Assembly: GCA_947040465.1 (NCBI GenBank)
Contig: CAMRBO010000014.1
Span: 1-10,355, forward strand
Length of the DNA: 10,355 bases
DNA from: an uncultured Mycoplasma sp.
GTDB taxonomy: Bacteria > Bacillota_I > Bacilli_A > Mycoplasmatales > Metamycoplasmataceae
Reading direction: 5' to 3'
Within the stretch, counting starts at the first letter, position 1, and each line of letters begins with the position of its first letter. A program made the translations under genes and the position numbers. The notes under the pieces are model-generated. The model searched no databases and had not been told where the DNA came from. It was given only the letters and a program-made list of their open reading frames with translations. Below are positions 9,293-10,355 of the stretch, in pieces.

Positions 9293-9332
9293 ATTAATAA
9301 TAACTTATTTAATTAAATAAAGTGTTATTAAT
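9293..9332. repeat. 40-bp imperfect palindrome beside the helicase start
   Basis: The two 20-base halves (9293-9312 and 9313-9332) pair at 17 of 20 positions, with the centre AATTAATT-like core uninterrupted. It starts three bases upstream of the helicase ATG on the minus strand. It could be an operator that shuts off the helicase, or a hairpin in the leader mRNA that hides the start, which would fit the missing Shine-Dalgarno. Confidence 0.55.
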
Positions 9333-9348
9333 TACTAATAATTGAATA

Positions 9349-9371
9349 TAAGATATATTAACATTATCTTA
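9349..9371. repeat. 7-bp inverted repeat
   Basis: TAAGATA (9349-9355) and TATCTTA (9365-9371) are perfect inverted copies separated by nine bases. They lie upstream of the helicase palindrome in the divergent gap. They could be a second operator site; in A+T-rich DNA chance is also possible. Confidence 0.3.
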
Positions 9372-9372
9372 A

Positions 9373-9576
9373 ATACACACATCAGCCAATTTAACAATCA
9401 TTACAGGTAAAGTAAATGGAAAACTAAGCAGATCCGATAAGAAATCTATTATGAATGACAAAACAACCTTTGACCTAAATAATAAAATTAATGAATATTT
9501 TGAATGAAGAGAAGAACAACTAAGAGATCTTTGAGATAAACTAACAGACCTTGTTGTTGATTTGTTAGGGATTTAA
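9373..9576 (+). pseudogene. Short gene remnant, C-terminal piece
   Basis: A frame of 67 codons runs from just after a TAA (9370-9372) to a TAA at 9574-9576, using TGA as Trp at two places (FEWREEQ and RDLWDKL). It looks coding: lysine-rich and basic at first (TGKVNGKLSRSDKK), then an acidic amphipathic helix ending LTDLVVDLLGI. The only ATG (9451) would give 41 residues, and it has no ribosome binding site or promoter. It reads like the end of a longer protein whose front was lost. I do not recognise the family; phage-derived fragments are common in Spiroplasma, so a viral source is possible but not shown. Confidence 0.4.
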
Positions 9577-9598
9577 AATCACAATCTAGTATTTAGTT

Positions 9599-9628
9599 TG
9601 ATATATAATTTATGTTATATTAAGGTGG
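9599..9628 (+). promoter_or_regulatory. Extended -10 and strong RBS before the zinc-ribbon ORF
   Basis: TGATATATAAT (9599-9609) gives an extended -10 element with an overlapping TATAAT at 9604-9609. AAGGTGG (9622-9628) is a good Shine-Dalgarno, four bases before the ATG at 9633. No -35 box is convincing. Confidence 0.45.
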
Positions 9629-9632
9629 CGAT

Positions 9633-10121
9633 ATGAGCAATAAAATAGAACATGTTTTTGATAATGTTAATAAAAATATATATAGTATTGAAGAATTTGA
9701 TGACTTATATAATAACAGTAGAGAAAAAGCGATTAAAATAAAAGAAAATTTAGTTTGTTTTAAGTGTCAAAAAGCAAAAATTAAATTTTGTCATGGATAT
9801 GTAAAAAAGTCTTATTTTGCAAGCATTAAAGTGGATGATCATGAAATAATGTGCGAATATTTTAGTGAGCGAATGACGCCAGAAAATTTTAAAGATATTT
9901 TAAAAAATCCTCTAGATAAAAGTAACTTTTTTAAAAAAGTTGATTCTGAATTAGATAAGTTATTTAATCAACTTTTGTCAAAAGAAGAAAATAAAACATC
10001 ACAAGTGAAAAAAGATAATAATTTGAAAAAAGATAAAGATACAGAAATAGTAAAAGTTTTTTCTTATTCTAGTAAAAATAAGAAAAATCATTCAATTTAT
10101 CAAAAAAAATTAAAAAATTAG
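9633..10121 (+). CDS. Zinc-ribbon-like protein of unknown function, probably 3'-truncated
   Basis: This is a 162-aa frame with a clear promoter-like region and AAGGTGG ribosome binding site. Residues 40-77 form the recognisable part: LVCFKCQKAKIKF with C42-x2-C45, then YFASI, H70 and C74 (H-x3-C). This CxxC...YFA...HxxxC order resembles the zinc-finger module at the front of CoiA-like and some defence-associated nucleases, where the last part reads 'HFaH'. A helix (EFDDLYNNSREKAIKI) precedes it and a Lys/Glu-rich helical tail follows. No catalytic domain is present. The final ~20 residues fall in the stretch where a LysR-type reading frame begins (10082 onward), so the natural carboxy end has probably been cut off by a junction near 10085-10100. 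There is no Trp codon. Function is unknown; a full-length relative may carry a nuclease domain. Confidence 0.6.
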   Translation: MSNKIEHVFDNVNKNIYSIEEFDDLYNNSREKAIKIKENLVCFKCQKAKIKFCHGYVKKSYFASIKVDDHEIMCEYFSERMTPENFKDILKNPLDKSNFFKKVDSELDKLFNQLLSKEENKTSQVKKDNNLKKDKDTEIVKVFSYSSKNKKNHSIYQKKLKN

Positions 10122-10355
10122 AAATAGAATTAGGCGTTCAACTTTTAAATAGATCTACACGATCATTTTCATTGACATCTGCTGGTGAGAATATTCTCGA
10201 ACAAACGATTAAACTTAACGATATCTTAGATGATATCCAACTTATTGCGAAGTCATACCAATCACAGCCCAAAGGTATTTTACGTATTACATCTCCAATT
10301 TACTTTGGACCAAACTACTTACAACCTGTCATTTCGTGTTTCATAACCAAATACC
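10082..10355 (+). pseudogene. LysR-type regulator fragment, truncated at both ends
   Basis: In a frame different from the preceding ORF, a stop at 10079-10081 is followed by LSKKIKKLEIELGVQLLNRS and then TRSFSLTSAGENILEQ. This is the second helix and wing of the LysR winged helix-turn-helix, normally at about residues 28-65. It continues into a linker helix and PKGILRITSPIYFGPNYLQP, the start of the effector-binding domain, until the window ends. The first ~25 residues (start codon and first helix) are missing. Codons such as CGA, CGT, CTC, CCC and TCG and the ~34% G+C differ sharply from the rest. LysR regulators are typical of Proteobacteria and Firmicutes and rare in mollicutes, so this is foreign DNA or a contig artefact. 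Confidence 0.75.

Noticed and set aside
1..10355. CRISPR array, tRNA, rRNA, insertion sequence ends
   Set aside because: No regularly spaced repeats, cloverleaf, rRNA-like stretch or transposase motif was found on either strand by eye.

Overview
The window comes from a mollicute, most likely a Spiroplasma-type genome. It is very A+T-rich, and every long gene stays open only if TGA is read as tryptophan (genetic code 4). Across the reconstructed genes I count about 26 in-frame TGA codons against 5 TGG. With the standard code the genes look like chains of fragments; with code 4 they become full-length proteins with conserved motifs in the right order. The last roughly 250 bases are different: about 34% G+C by hand count against about 20% just before, with no TGA, and they encode part of a LysR-type regulator. 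This looks like a junction with foreign DNA or a chimeric contig.

Layout, left to right. Positions 1-1632 (+) hold a DUF262 (GmrS/ParB-like) protein entering from the left edge. Positions 1767-3107 (+) hold a Sau3AI/MutH-family restriction endonuclease homologue with both the catalytic-like and effector-like halves, but with Gln in place of the expected catalytic Glu. Positions 3263-3568 (+) hold the amino-terminal stub of an AAA/ABC-type ATPase. Positions 3613-5672 (+) hold a compact three-gene operon with its own promoter: an AAA ATPase (407 aa), an RloB-like TOPRIM protein (191 aa) and a small HNH endonuclease (91 aa). Each junction overlaps by 8 bases, and a terminator follows at 5758-5783. 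On the opposite strand, 9290-5823 is one 1155-aa protein: a UPF1/DNA2-like superfamily 1 helicase with a carboxy-terminal DUF3883 nuclease-like domain. Its start lies beside a 40-bp imperfect palindrome. Next come a short gene remnant (9373-9576), a zinc-ribbon-like ORF (9633-10121) and the LysR fragment at the right edge.

Together this reads as a defence island: a modification-dependent-type DUF262 protein, a Sau3AI-like enzyme, an ATPase-TOPRIM-HNH cassette and a helicase-nuclease. The cassette is the best candidate for something poorly described. ATPase plus TOPRIM pairs are known (AbiL-like, PARIS-like) and ATPase plus HNH pairs are known (Septu), but here one translationally coupled operon carries all three activities. 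No methyltransferase, integrase, tRNA, rRNA or CRISPR array was seen. All family assignments are from motif reading by eye, without database searches.
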